Assembly: GCA_001871685.1 (NCBI GenBank)
Contig: MNVK01000044.1
Location: forward strand, 1-32,337
Reading direction: 5' to 3'
DNA length: 32,337 nucleotides
Source of the DNA: Nitrospirae bacterium CG1_02_44_142
GTDB taxonomy: Bacteria > Nitrospirota > Thermodesulfovibrionia > Thermodesulfovibrionales > UBA1546
Numbering within the stretch: the first letter of the stretch is position 1; every line of letters begins with the position of its first letter. Below are positions 18,177 to 27,171 of the stretch, piece by piece. A program made the position numbers and the translations under genes. Below the pieces are notes generated by a model. It saw only the letters and a list, made by a program, of their open reading frames with translations. It did no database searches and had not been told where the DNA came from.

Positions 18177-18815
18177 TTAATGCGAATAATGCGAAGCGCG
18201 CGCGCCTTTTCCCAGATATTTTGCATCAAACCAGTTGAATGCCGCCATCAATATCCCGACTGCAAAGAAGCCGCCAGCCGGCATAATCATTATCAAAAGC
18301 GGTTTTGCATGTATTATCGGCATCCCCCACAGAGAACCCCTGCCAAGAAGTTCCCTGAAGAAACTTATAACTGTAAGAGCAAACAGGAACCCGGCCCCGA
18401 ACCCTATGCCGTCAGCCATTGAAGGGGCAAATTTATTTTTGCTTGCGAACATCTCCGCCCTGGCAAGGATGGATGCGAACGCAACTATAAGCTGTATGTA
18501 AAGCCCCATCTGTTTATATACGTCGGGGACTGCAGCTGCCATTGTCATATCAGTAATCGTAACCCAGCCTGATATGACAAGCATGAAAATGGGCAGTCTT
18601 ATCTTTGGGTGGATTACCTTTCTCATCAAAGAAATTGTAATGTTGACCATAACCTGAACAAACAAAACAGCGCTTCCCATCAAAACACCGTTCTTGAGGT
18701 TGTTTGTAACAGCAATGGAAGGGCAGAGGCTGAGGGCAAGCCTGAATATGGTATTTTCCTTTACGATTCCGTTTGTTATAAGTTTCCAGTAATTAACTTT
18801 GTTTGTGTCCGGCAT
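18177..18815 (-). CDS. rnfE: Rnf complex membrane subunit RnfE
   Basis: NGIVKENTIFRLALSLCPSIAVTNNLKNG; start set to MPDTNKVNYWKL after a GGAGGAG RBS. Confidence 0.95.
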   Translation of the reverse strand: MPDTNKVNYWKLITNGIVKENTIFRLALSLCPSIAVTNNLKNGVLMGSAVLFVQVMVNITISLMRKVIHPKIRLPIFMLVISGWVTITDMTMAAAVPDVYKQMGLYIQLIVAFASILARAEMFASKNKFAPSMADGIGFGAGFLFALTVISFFRELLGRGSLWGMPIIHAKPLLIMIMPAGGFFAVGILMAAFNWFDAKYLGKGARASHYSH

Positions 18816-19386
18816 TCCCTGCTCCTCCTTCCTTGATGGTTTTGATGAGGAATTCAACACCTTTCTTTACCGCATCCTCGGTGACAGCCCTGCTGGAGAT
18901 GGTCGCGCCTGAGATTGCCTGTATGAATTCTGTTGTATCTGTTTTTAAAACCTTTAAATGTTCTATGTCTTTATCTTTAAACTGCCCCTTAAACGAAACA
19001 GTCTCAATCTCATCGCCAAGTCCGGGGGTTTCCGCATGATGGAGGATGTTTATCTTCTGCACCTTAAAGCCCTTGTCAACTGCAATGAGGATATCAATGT
19101 AGCTTGAATATCCTTTGCCGAATGACTGAACAACATAACCGATAACCTCATCCCCTTTTTTGGCGGCAAAATATTCAGCAGGCTTTTCGTGTATTGTCCA
19201 GTCTCCTGCTTTTTCTATCTTGTCTGCTTCGGGCATTAGTTCTTTAAGCGCCTTCTCTTTTGCTATTTTATTATTCTGAAACATTATTGGCGACGTCTTG
19301 GCGTATACAAATGCAAGGATGAGCCCGCCGATGAGATATACGATTACAAGATTAAGCGTTATCTTTAGGATATCCTTGCCTGTCAT
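18793..19386 (-). CDS. rnfG: Rnf complex FMN-binding subunit RnfG
   Basis: Single TM; FMN attachment motif region FIQAISGATISSRAVTEDAVKKG; operon context. Confidence 0.95.
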   Translation of the reverse strand: MTGKDILKITLNLVIVYLIGGLILAFVYAKTSPIMFQNNKIAKEKALKELMPEADKIEKAGDWTIHEKPAEYFAAKKGDEVIGYVVQSFGKGYSSYIDILIAVDKGFKVQKINILHHAETPGLGDEIETVSFKGQFKDKDIEHLKVLKTDTTEFIQAISGATISSRAVTEDAVKKGVEFLIKTIKEGGAGNAGHKQS

Positions 19387-20426
19387 TTCTTAATCTCCCT
19401 TGCTTTTGTTTTTTCCAGCGCGCCAAAGACCTTTGATTTAAAACCGCGGTCTATGAGCGGCGCAAAACAGTTCATAAGAAGGATTGCAAACATGACGCCT
19501 TCAGGGTATCCGCCTTTTAGCCTTATGAGCATTGTAAGAAAGCCGCAGCCTATACCGAAAACTATCTGCCCTTTTCTTGCAGAAGGGCATGTCACATAGT
19601 CGGTTGCCATAAAGAATGCGCCGAGCATGAGGCCGCCGCTCAAAAGGTGTATCAGGGGGTCGCCTGCGAAAAGGAGCATTTTCCCTGTCTCGGGGCTTTT
19701 GCCTCCGAATATCCATGCAAGGACTGCGACTGTTCCGAGGAATGAGGCAGGGACGTGCCATGTGATGTATCTTTTGTAAAGCAGGAATCCTGCGCCAATT
19801 AATAACGCCAGCGCTGACGTCTCGCCGATAGAGCCAGCCCTGTGTCCGTTAAAAAGTTCTGCGTAGAGATTAATCTTATCACCGAAGACCTCAATTAATT
19901 TTGAAAGACCTTCCTCTTTCAGGATACCGAGTGGGGTAGCAGTGGTCGTTGCGTCAAGCATGACAAAGGCAGCATCCGGTTTGGTCCAGATTGTCATGAG
20001 CCTCGGAAATGATATAAGCAGGAACGCCCGTCCAATCAGCGCCGGGTTGAATACATTATAACCAAGCCCTCCGAATAACTGTTTTGCGATGATGACGGCG
20101 ATAAAAGAGCCAATGATAGGGATGTAAAAAGGCACTGACGCCGGAAGGTTCATGCCGAGCAAAAGGCCTGTGAGAAAGGCGCTTCCGTCATTAACGGCAA
20201 TTTTCTTTTTAAGCGCTTTCTGGAAAAGATATTCGGATAACAAAGCAGAGATTATTGCAAGCGCTACTGTAAACACTGCCCTCGGACCAAAGAAATATGC
20301 TCCCATTACCACGGCAGGCAGCAGCGATATGCTAACGCTCCACATTATCCTGCTCGTGGTCTCTTCATCCCTGACATGAGGGCTTACAGTAACTATAAGT
20401 TCGTGTTCTTTTTTTACATCAGCCAT
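19383..20426 (-). CDS. rnfD: Rnf complex subunit RnfD
   Basis: RnfD/NqrB-like membrane protein: GLGYNVFNPALIGRAFLL, DATTTATPLG, FFMATDYVTCPS. Confidence 0.95.
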   Translation of the reverse strand: MADVKKEHELIVTVSPHVRDEETTSRIMWSVSISLLPAVVMGAYFFGPRAVFTVALAIISALLSEYLFQKALKKKIAVNDGSAFLTGLLLGMNLPASVPFYIPIIGSFIAVIIAKQLFGGLGYNVFNPALIGRAFLLISFPRLMTIWTKPDAAFVMLDATTTATPLGILKEEGLSKLIEVFGDKINLYAELFNGHRAGSIGETSALALLIGAGFLLYKRYITWHVPASFLGTVAVLAWIFGGKSPETGKMLLFAGDPLIHLLSGGLMLGAFFMATDYVTCPSARKGQIVFGIGCGFLTMLIRLKGGYPEGVMFAILLMNCFAPLIDRGFKSKVFGALEKTKAREIKK

Positions 20427-20444
20427 CTAACCTCCAAGCAAAAA

Positions 20445-20514
20445 ATTCAAGATTCAAGATTGAAGATTCAATTAAATACAGGTTCAAAATATTGAATATT
20501 GAATGTTGAATTTG
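20445..20514. repeat. 7-nt-period short-word array in the rnfC-rnfD spacer
   Basis: ATTCAAG ATTCAAG ATTGAAG ATTCAAT TAAATAC AGGTTCA AAATATT GAATATT GAATGTT GAATTTG. Confidence 0.85.
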
Positions 20515-20516
20515 TT

Positions 20517-21857
20517 TCATGGTTTCGTCTGCGACTTTGCCAGTCTTACAAGCTGGACTATCGGCCTTTTTGAAGGGCATACAAATGCGCATGAGCCGCA
20601 TTCAAAACAGTCAAAAAGGTTGTATTCCTTTGCATCCTCGTAATGTCCCTTCTCGGAAAGTATGCTCAGCATTGACGGCATAAGGCCCATAGGGCATATA
20701 TCAATGCACCTTCCGCACCTTATGCACGGCCCATATTCCTCAGTGTGTACAACGCCTTCCTCCGGGATAACAAGTATTCCTGAAGTCCCTTTTGTCACAG
20801 GAACATCAAGCGTTGAAAGGGCAAAGCCCATCATCGGGCCGCCTGACACCACCTTGCCTGCGCTGTTTTTAAAGCCGCCGCACTCATCAACAATATCAGA
20901 GATAAGCGTGCCTATCTTTACCATTAAATTCGCAGGATTCTTTATGCCCTCTCCCGTTACAGTAACGACTCTTTCTATCAAAGGCTTGCCGTATCTCGCT
21001 GCCTCATACACGGCAAGCGCAGTACCTACATTCTGCACCACAACCCTGACATCCATCGGAAGCCCTCTCGGAGGAACTTTTCTTCCGGTTAGAGCGCTTA
21101 TAAGCATCTTTTCAGCGCCCTGCGGATACTTAACCTCAAGTCCGCAGACTTCAATAATCCCCCCTTGCCCCCCTTTAGTAAAGGTGGGGAGGGGGGATTT
21201 ATTTACAGCCTGTTTCATTGCTTCAATCGCATCGGGCTTGTTGTTCTCAATCCCGATAAATCCTTTATTCACTCCGAGGATGCGCATGAGTATCTTCAAC
21301 CCTTCAACTATATCGCTGGATTTTTCCAACATCAGCCTGTAATCTGCGGTAAGATACGGCTCGCACTCAGTGCCGTTAATAATTATTGTATCAATCGGCT
21401 TTTCTTTTGGAGGAGAGAGCTTAACAAGCGTCGGAAAAGCTGCGCCGCCCATGCCGACAATTCCGGCAGCCTTTACTTTTTCCTTCAGTTCATCGGCAGA
21501 CAGTTTGATGTAATCTGGATTATCTTTAAGAGAAGTCCATTCTTCTTTCCCATCATTCTCTATCACTACGGAATTTACCATCCTGCCCATTGCATTCGGA
21601 AACTCCGCTATTGCAATCACCTTCCCTGACACGGATGAATGGACAGGCGCTGATACAAAACCTCCGGGTTCTCCAATGACCTCGCCTTTTTTGACTTCCT
21701 TTCCGATGCTGACTATGGGTTTGCAAGGCGCTCCGATGTGCTGGCTTAAAGGAATGACGACTCTCTGCGGGGACTTTGCTTCTTTGATGGCACTGCCTTT
21801 TGCAATGTCTTTTTTGTCAGGCGGATGTATGCCGCCTTTGAATGTTGCAAGAGCCAT
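20517..21857 (-). CDS. rnfC: Rnf complex subunit RnfC
   Basis: TFKGGIHPPDKKD, LSQHIGAPCKPIVSIGKEVKKGEVIG, KYPQGAEKMLISALTGRKVP, CIRCGRCIDICPMGLMP, CFECGSCAFVCPSKRPIV. Confidence 0.96.
   Translation of the reverse strand: MALATFKGGIHPPDKKDIAKGSAIKEAKSPQRVVIPLSQHIGAPCKPIVSIGKEVKKGEVIGEPGGFVSAPVHSSVSGKVIAIAEFPNAMGRMVNSVVIENDGKEEWTSLKDNPDYIKLSADELKEKVKAAGIVGMGGAAFPTLVKLSPPKEKPIDTIIINGTECEPYLTADYRLMLEKSSDIVEGLKILMRILGVNKGFIGIENNKPDAIEAMKQAVNKSPLPTFTKGGQGGIIEVCGLEVKYPQGAEKMLISALTGRKVPPRGLPMDVRVVVQNVGTALAVYEAARYGKPLIERVVTVTGEGIKNPANLMVKIGTLISDIVDECGGFKNSAGKVVSGGPMMGFALSTLDVPVTKGTSGILVIPEEGVVHTEEYGPCIRCGRCIDICPMGLMPSMLSILSEKGHYEDAKEYNLFDCFECGSCAFVCPSKRPIVQLVRLAKSQTKP
21156..21199. repeat. Palindromic repeat element inside the rnfC coding sequence
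   Basis: aatcccccc...cccccctttagtaaaggtgggg...ggggggatt; terminal 9-bp perfect arms (21156-21164 / 21191-21199). Confidence 0.85.
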
Positions 21858-21999
21858 TTAATCTTTCTCCTCAAAAGGAAGTTACCGGCAAAAAGCCTAC
21901 AATTAATAACATTAAAAATAGAAATATGTCAAGAGTTGTGATAAAATGGGCTATGAAATTGATTGATTTTATAAACCCAAAGATGGAAGGAGGTGCTAA

Positions 22000-23037
22000 A
22001 TGAATAGAAGTAAGACTGTTGCGGTATGTTTGTTTGTCTTTTTAACCTGTTTCCCCCTTCTATCATATGCTGGGACTTTGAAAGCAAATAAACAGGGGAA
22101 AGTCTCCAAAGAGATTTTGAAATTAAAAAATCTAAGACGGTCACAAATAAATATCTTCAAAAATAGAGAGGGAATAAAAGTATTCCTATTTGCTGAAGAT
22201 GAAAAAGTAGAGATTCTGGAAGGGTCTTATTGTGGAGGCGAAGAGGGTGACAAGCAATATACCGGCAACTACCAACTTATAAGCACAAAAGACAATAAAA
22301 TCGTATCAAAAATAGATTTAGGTAAAGACTACGAGTTTGTAGAAAATACTCTACATAGCGGTCTTAATCTTTTTGTCATGCCACAGACATACGAACAACT
22401 TATCATGATTTATCAATACCGAAGCTGCAATACCGAGGCGGTAGAGTTTTATCGTGTTGATGTTGAAGGGCGTATTTATAAAGTTAATTTCATTGATAAA
22501 GATGGAACGGTAGCGACGGGACAGACAACTGGTCCTGATGGTGGCATTTCCGGAACCGAAGGAGATATAACTTTTTGTAGCTATAATAATGGCGTGGGAT
22601 ACACGTTTTGCGATTCGTATAATTATAATGCGAAAGATTTTATCCAAACTGCAATTTCTATGACACAGGGGGAAACAATTGATGGTGAACCAAGACGGAT
22701 ACTTTTTGAATATATATCAGCATTATCTCAAGAAGATTATAAAAGGGCTGTCTATTACTATGGCGGGTCTTATGACCTTTTAATTAAATTAAATCCTGAT
22801 ATAAATCCAAATGATAAGCCGAAATTATTTGAGCGATATTGCATAAAGAATGGAGGGAAATGCCTTATATCCGAATATCCAGATTTTATAGATATTAAAT
22901 CGTCTATGCAGTTAAAATCCGGGGAATTGGAAGTGACTTTTAAACCGGACAATAAGCCGGATTTTGAATTCAGAGTAAAACGTATGAATGGAGAGTTTAA
23001 GGTAATGGATTTGCCTCCTCGTAACTCTCACAAATGA
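22000..23037 (+). CDS. Hypothetical secreted protein
   Basis: Signal peptide MNRSKTVAVCLFVFLTCFPLLSYAG; RBS ggaggtgctaaatg; no family recognised. Confidence 0.8.
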   Translation: MNRSKTVAVCLFVFLTCFPLLSYAGTLKANKQGKVSKEILKLKNLRRSQINIFKNREGIKVFLFAEDEKVEILEGSYCGGEEGDKQYTGNYQLISTKDNKIVSKIDLGKDYEFVENTLHSGLNLFVMPQTYEQLIMIYQYRSCNTEAVEFYRVDVEGRIYKVNFIDKDGTVATGQTTGPDGGISGTEGDITFCSYNNGVGYTFCDSYNYNAKDFIQTAISMTQGETIDGEPRRILFEYISALSQEDYKRAVYYYGGSYDLLIKLNPDINPNDKPKLFERYCIKNGGKCLISEYPDFIDIKSSMQLKSGELEVTFKPDNKPDFEFRVKRMNGEFKVMDLPPRNSHK

Positions 23038-23099
23038 TTATGAACAAATGAGGAATCGAGTTGTTTTATAAATTTATATTTTCTCATCGGAGGTGTTTT

Positions 23100-24293
23100 A
23101 TGAATAGGAAGATTTTATTAACAGGTTTACTTACTTTTTTTACCTTGGCTTTCATTCCTCTTGCCTATAGCGCGACTACAGTTTTTGGTCCAGAGGTTTA
23201 TACCCGCAGCACAGGAAAGCCGCAGAAGATAGTAAAGAGTTTTTCTGTAAATAAAGGTCAAGTCCCATTCGCCGTATCTATTAAGAATGGAGAAAGCAAA
23301 AGAGGGAAGGTTACAAGTGCTGTAATAGAGATAAACGGAGTTCAGGTGCTTGGACCTGAGGAATTTGATAAGCAGATTGATGAGATTAAACTGCCTATCA
23401 AACTGGATGAACAGAATAAAATTGCAGTAGAGGTAAGAGGTGAGCCAGGGACATATATTACCGTTACTATATTGGGGTCATCTATACCAGAGATATTAAC
23501 CTCTGCTGACCCTGATTATGTTAATCTAAACCAACCAACCACTGTTACAATCTCTGCCTTAATAGAGTCTAATTTAATTCCTTCCAGTATCAATCTGATA
23601 CAGTATGATGAGAAGTATAGGTTTGTTGCCAATTTGGGAATACTCTATGATGACGGGACACATGGGGATAGACAGGCAGGGGATAAAGACTTTGCCACAC
23701 AGACTATAATAAGTGAATCCTACCAGAAAATGCTTCATTACAGGGTATCGGCATTTTATAGCGAGACTTCTAAAAAGGTGCTGTCAGATTTTTTTAGTAT
23801 AAATGCAGCAAAGATACCTTCTATAACACAGACAATCTCTCCTCAAGGTGGCACAATAACCCTTGATGGATATGCATCTGTAACCTTTCCTGCTGGAGCA
23901 TTTAGTTCTAATACTACCGTCAAAGTGCAACTAACATCTTCCCCTCAAACACAGGCTGAATTTGCAGAGATACCAGGGGTATCTCATCTTCCTTATGAAA
24001 TCAGAATAAATTCAGGACTAATCCAACCTGCAACCTCATTTGAGGTAGTTTTTAATGTTCCCGACTCTTTTATTGGATCACTTCCTCAGAATCATGAGGT
24101 TCGTATATATGCCCAAATTCATGAACCACCCGATGCTCCGGAAATTTATGACCACTTCAGCGATGATTTCGTTTCTACATTTGATTCTATAACCAAAACT
24201 GTCCGTGCCACATTACCAGATGAGGCTTTTACAGACTTACGCCATCTGGATGGTACCTATGAAGCCATTATAATTGTTGGTACCTTTTATTAA
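23100..24293 (+). CDS. Hypothetical secreted protein with beta-sandwich/cell-surface-like regions
   Basis: Start reset to MNRKILLTGLLTFFTLAFIPLAYSA after cggaggtgtttt; signal peptide; VFGPEVYTRSTGKPQKIVKSFSV ... ITVTILG region. Confidence 0.8.
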   Translation: MNRKILLTGLLTFFTLAFIPLAYSATTVFGPEVYTRSTGKPQKIVKSFSVNKGQVPFAVSIKNGESKRGKVTSAVIEINGVQVLGPEEFDKQIDEIKLPIKLDEQNKIAVEVRGEPGTYITVTILGSSIPEILTSADPDYVNLNQPTTVTISALIESNLIPSSINLIQYDEKYRFVANLGILYDDGTHGDRQAGDKDFATQTIISESYQKMLHYRVSAFYSETSKKVLSDFFSINAAKIPSITQTISPQGGTITLDGYASVTFPAGAFSSNTTVKVQLTSSPQTQAEFAEIPGVSHLPYEIRINSGLIQPATSFEVVFNVPDSFIGSLPQNHEVRIYAQIHEPPDAPEIYDHFSDDFVSTFDSITKTVRATLPDEAFTDLRHLDGTYEAIIIVGTFY

Positions 24294-24306
24294 GGGAGGA
24301 TAAATC

Positions 24307-25332
24307 ATGAACTACAATAAATTGACTGTGTACCTATTTATTCTCCTACTAGCATTTGTCCATGGATTTGTTGGTTTTGCTTATGGTCAATCAGGATGCG
24401 AACAAGCCGATTGGGATTCACCTCTTGAAGTTGATTTAAATGTTCGTTCTTCGTTTAGTAATATCGAAAAACCAAAGCACTATGGTACAGATTATAGAGC
24501 AGCGGATGGATCCAATGTGCGTACAGTTGCAGATGGGACAATTATTGAGGTTGGTTTTGATTTTAAGCAAGGAATTAATCGTCTCGGACAAATGGGAAAG
24601 GGGTGGGGTAGATATGTAGTAATAAAACACGTAGATGGTTCGACCACACTCTATGCCCATCTTGTAACGAAGAGTACAGACCATCTCAGCATTGGGATGC
24701 CAATAACAAAAGGCGCTAAAATAGGAGAAGCAGACTCTACAGGCGGAGTGACAGGCCCCCATCTTCACCTTGAATATGCTCCAAATGGCAAGTGGAAGCA
24801 TAAATCATCACTCAGAGACCCCCACCCCTGTTTAGTCGGCTGCCCCGAACCCCCAGTTCCTCTCACCATCGCTGGTTCTGAAATAATAACAAGAAATAAT
24901 ACAGCGCAATATACTGCAAGTGGTTGTCCGAGTAATATTATATGGAGCGTGTCAGGTTCAGGCGCGACAATTAGTTCAACTGGATTGCTTACCGTTGGTT
25001 CTACAGCTTGCGGTTCGCTCACAATCACGGCAACTTGTCCAGCATGTGGAACTTCTGCTACACAATATGTGAGGGTTACGGATGCGGGGAAGTGGGGACC
25101 GCAAACCTTCTTCTATGTATATGACTATGCAACTTACTGGCAACATTTTTCTGACTGCACAACTTGCACGTTCATTCGAGGGGATACCAGTTATATATGG
25201 TGGTATTGTGCTTGTGATTTAGGATGTCCCTCATCGTGTTTTGGTTCTCCACTACCAACTGAGCCTGAGTGTCTTCATATATCCTGCAAGTATCATGTAG
25301 CAGCAAATACTTCCCAGTGGGTGTGTCCTTAA
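24307..25332 (+). CDS. Secreted M23/LytM-like peptidase with Ig-like region and Cys-rich C-terminus
   Basis: HYGTDYRAADGSNVRTVADGTI...GRYVVIKHVDGSTTLYAHL...GPHLHLEY (HxxxD and HxH motifs); signal peptide; C-terminal CTTCTF...CACDLGCPSSCFG. Confidence 0.9.
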   Translation: MNYNKLTVYLFILLLAFVHGFVGFAYGQSGCEQADWDSPLEVDLNVRSSFSNIEKPKHYGTDYRAADGSNVRTVADGTIIEVGFDFKQGINRLGQMGKGWGRYVVIKHVDGSTTLYAHLVTKSTDHLSIGMPITKGAKIGEADSTGGVTGPHLHLEYAPNGKWKHKSSLRDPHPCLVGCPEPPVPLTIAGSEIITRNNTAQYTASGCPSNIIWSVSGSGATISSTGLLTVGSTACGSLTITATCPACGTSATQYVRVTDAGKWGPQTFFYVYDYATYWQHFSDCTTCTFIRGDTSYIWWYCACDLGCPSSCFGSPLPTEPECLHISCKYHVAANTSQWVCP

Positions 25333-25526
25333 TGGCTAAACTTAAGCAAATACAACAGATAACTCAATTTCTCTCAGCCTATCCCAAAGATGTAGTTGGA
25401 CTTGGCATAGAGGCATGGCGGACAGGTGAGATGCCAGTCAAGGAAGATTCAAGATTCAAGATTCAAGATTTAAGATTCAATAGAGGGAATGGTGTCAAAT
25501 GTCCCTCTTGCTCAAAATTACAATGA
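25332..25526 (+). CDS. Short hypothetical ORF overlapping the peptidase stop; possibly a gene remnant
   Basis: MAKLKQIQQITQFLSAYPKDVVGLGIEAWRTGEMPVKEDSRFKIQDLRFNRGNGVKCPSCSKLQ; the C-terminal third is read from a heptad repeat. Confidence 0.3.
   Translation: MAKLKQIQQITQFLSAYPKDVVGLGIEAWRTGEMPVKEDSRFKIQDLRFNRGNGVKCPSCSKLQ
25446..25480. repeat. 7-nt-period short-word array
   Basis: GATTCAA x3, GATTTAA, GATTCAA. Confidence 0.85.
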
Positions 25527-25568
25527 ACTTACAGAAGAAGCAGGAATATAGAGAATACAAAATGCTGG

Positions 25569-25589
25569 ATTCCGCATCAAGTGCGGAAT
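25569..25589. repeat. Short palindromic repeat upstream of trpD
   Basis: attccgca-tcaag-tgcggaat. Confidence 0.7.
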
Positions 25590-25620
25590 GACAGAAAAGA
25601 GAAGGAGATTTTAAAGCACC

Positions 25621-26631
25621 ATGATAAAAGAGGCGATTAATATCATTGTAAGCAGCATTAACCTCTCCGAGGCTGAGATGGCGGAGTGCATGAGAGAAAT
25701 CATGGAGGGGAAGGCAACAGACGCCCAGATAGGCGCATTCCTCACTGCCCTGCGCATCAAGGGCGAGACAGTTGATGAGATAACGGGCGCAGCGCGCATA
25801 ATGCGCGAAAAGGCAGCGACGATTAAAGCTCCCGAAGGCGTGCTTGACACCTGCGGCACAGGCGGCGATATGGCGCATACATTTAATATCTCAACAACAA
25901 CTGCAATAGTCGTTTCAGCGTGCGGAGCGCCTGTTGCAAAACACGGAAACCGCTCGGTCTCAAGCCAGTCCGGAAGCGCGGATGTCCTTGAGGCGCTCGG
26001 CGTTAAGATAGACCTTCCGCCGGAAAATGTTGAAAAATGCCTCTTTGAGACAGGATTCGGATTTCTGTTTGCGCCGCTGTTTCATCCTGCAATGAAATAT
26101 GCAATAGGCCCGAGGAGAGAAATGGGGTTAAGAACGATATTTAATATACTCGGCCCGCTGACAAATCCTGCCGGCGCAAAGAGACAGGTGCTTGGCGTGT
26201 TTGCGGGCAAACTTACAGAGCCGCTGGCCAGTGTTCTCGGAAATCTCGGCGCGCATGATGCAATGGTTGTGCACGGAGAAGACGGGCTTGATGAAATAAC
26301 CATTACTGACGGGACGCGGGTTTCAAGATACGCAAATAATGCAGTTGAGAACTTCTTTGTTTCGCCTGAGGATTTTGGCGTCAAAAGGGGCAAGCTCACA
26401 GACCTTGTCGGAGCTGACAAGGATGCTAATGCCCGCATAACAATTTCCATCCTCAACGGAGAAAATGGCCCCAAACGCGATGTGGTCCTCATGAATTCCT
26501 CTGCTGCGCTTGTTGTTGCAGGAAAGGCTAAAGATTTCAGAAGCGGAGCGGAAATAGCGGCAGAGGCACTTGATTCAGGAAAGGCTATGAAGAAGCTAAA
26601 AGAGATTAAAAAGGTTACGAATTTGTTGTAA
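25621..26631 (+). CDS. trpD: Anthranilate phosphoribosyltransferase
   Basis: DTCGTGGDMAHTFNISTTTAIVVSACGAPVAKHGNRSVSSQSGSADVLEALG, GIFNILGPLTNPA-like region. Confidence 0.97.
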   Translation: MIKEAINIIVSSINLSEAEMAECMREIMEGKATDAQIGAFLTALRIKGETVDEITGAARIMREKAATIKAPEGVLDTCGTGGDMAHTFNISTTTAIVVSACGAPVAKHGNRSVSSQSGSADVLEALGVKIDLPPENVEKCLFETGFGFLFAPLFHPAMKYAIGPRREMGLRTIFNILGPLTNPAGAKRQVLGVFAGKLTEPLASVLGNLGAHDAMVVHGEDGLDEITITDGTRVSRYANNAVENFFVSPEDFGVKRGKLTDLVGADKDANARITISILNGENGPKRDVVLMNSSAALVVAGKAKDFRSGAEIAAEALDSGKAMKKLKEIKKVTNLL

Positions 26632-26649
26632 GTGATTCAAAGGTTGCGG

Positions 26650-27171
26650 TTAGTGATAAGCCTGTTCCGGTTTTATGCCGATTGATTCAAGCCATTCTGC
26701 TATTGTCTTTTTCATTGCGCCTGCATTCAGCGCAAACCATTTCTTTCTGTGCTCCGGAAAATTGGAAAGCGCCTTCTTGAACTCGCTGAATGAGCTGGGG
26801 CTGTTGAGAGCGGCTGAGAGTTCATCGTGCGGCTTAAGTTCGTCAATCCCCTCCGTAAACCTTTTCATGAGAGCATATACCTCCTGCGACCCGCGCTCCG
26901 GGATTCTGACATATCTTTGTTTTTCAGAGAATATTCTTATTGCAAACTCCACTTCATCTTCAATCCACTCAGGCATGTCATACGCTTCAAGTAAGGATTC
27001 ATCAATAAGTTCATCGCCTTTGTAAAGACTGCTCTTTGCGCCTTCAAGCGCATCAACGGAGATTGTTTTAATCTCTCCTGTCTCAAGGTCCAGAAAGTAG
27101 TCAAATGCATCCCTTGACACGTCTTCCATTGCCTTCTGAATTTCATTGAAATCTATTTTTAAAAGTTTCAC
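26650..27171 (-). CDS. UPF0158-family protein
   Basis: DYFLDLETGEIKTI ... RYVRIPERGSQEVYALMKRFTEGI. Confidence 0.8.
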   Translation of the reverse strand: MKLLKIDFNEIQKAMEDVSRDAFDYFLDLETGEIKTISVDALEGAKSSLYKGDELIDESLLEAYDMPEWIEDEVEFAIRIFSEKQRYVRIPERGSQEVYALMKRFTEGIDELKPHDELSAALNSPSSFSEFKKALSNFPEHRKKWFALNAGAMKKTIAEWLESIGIKPEQAYH

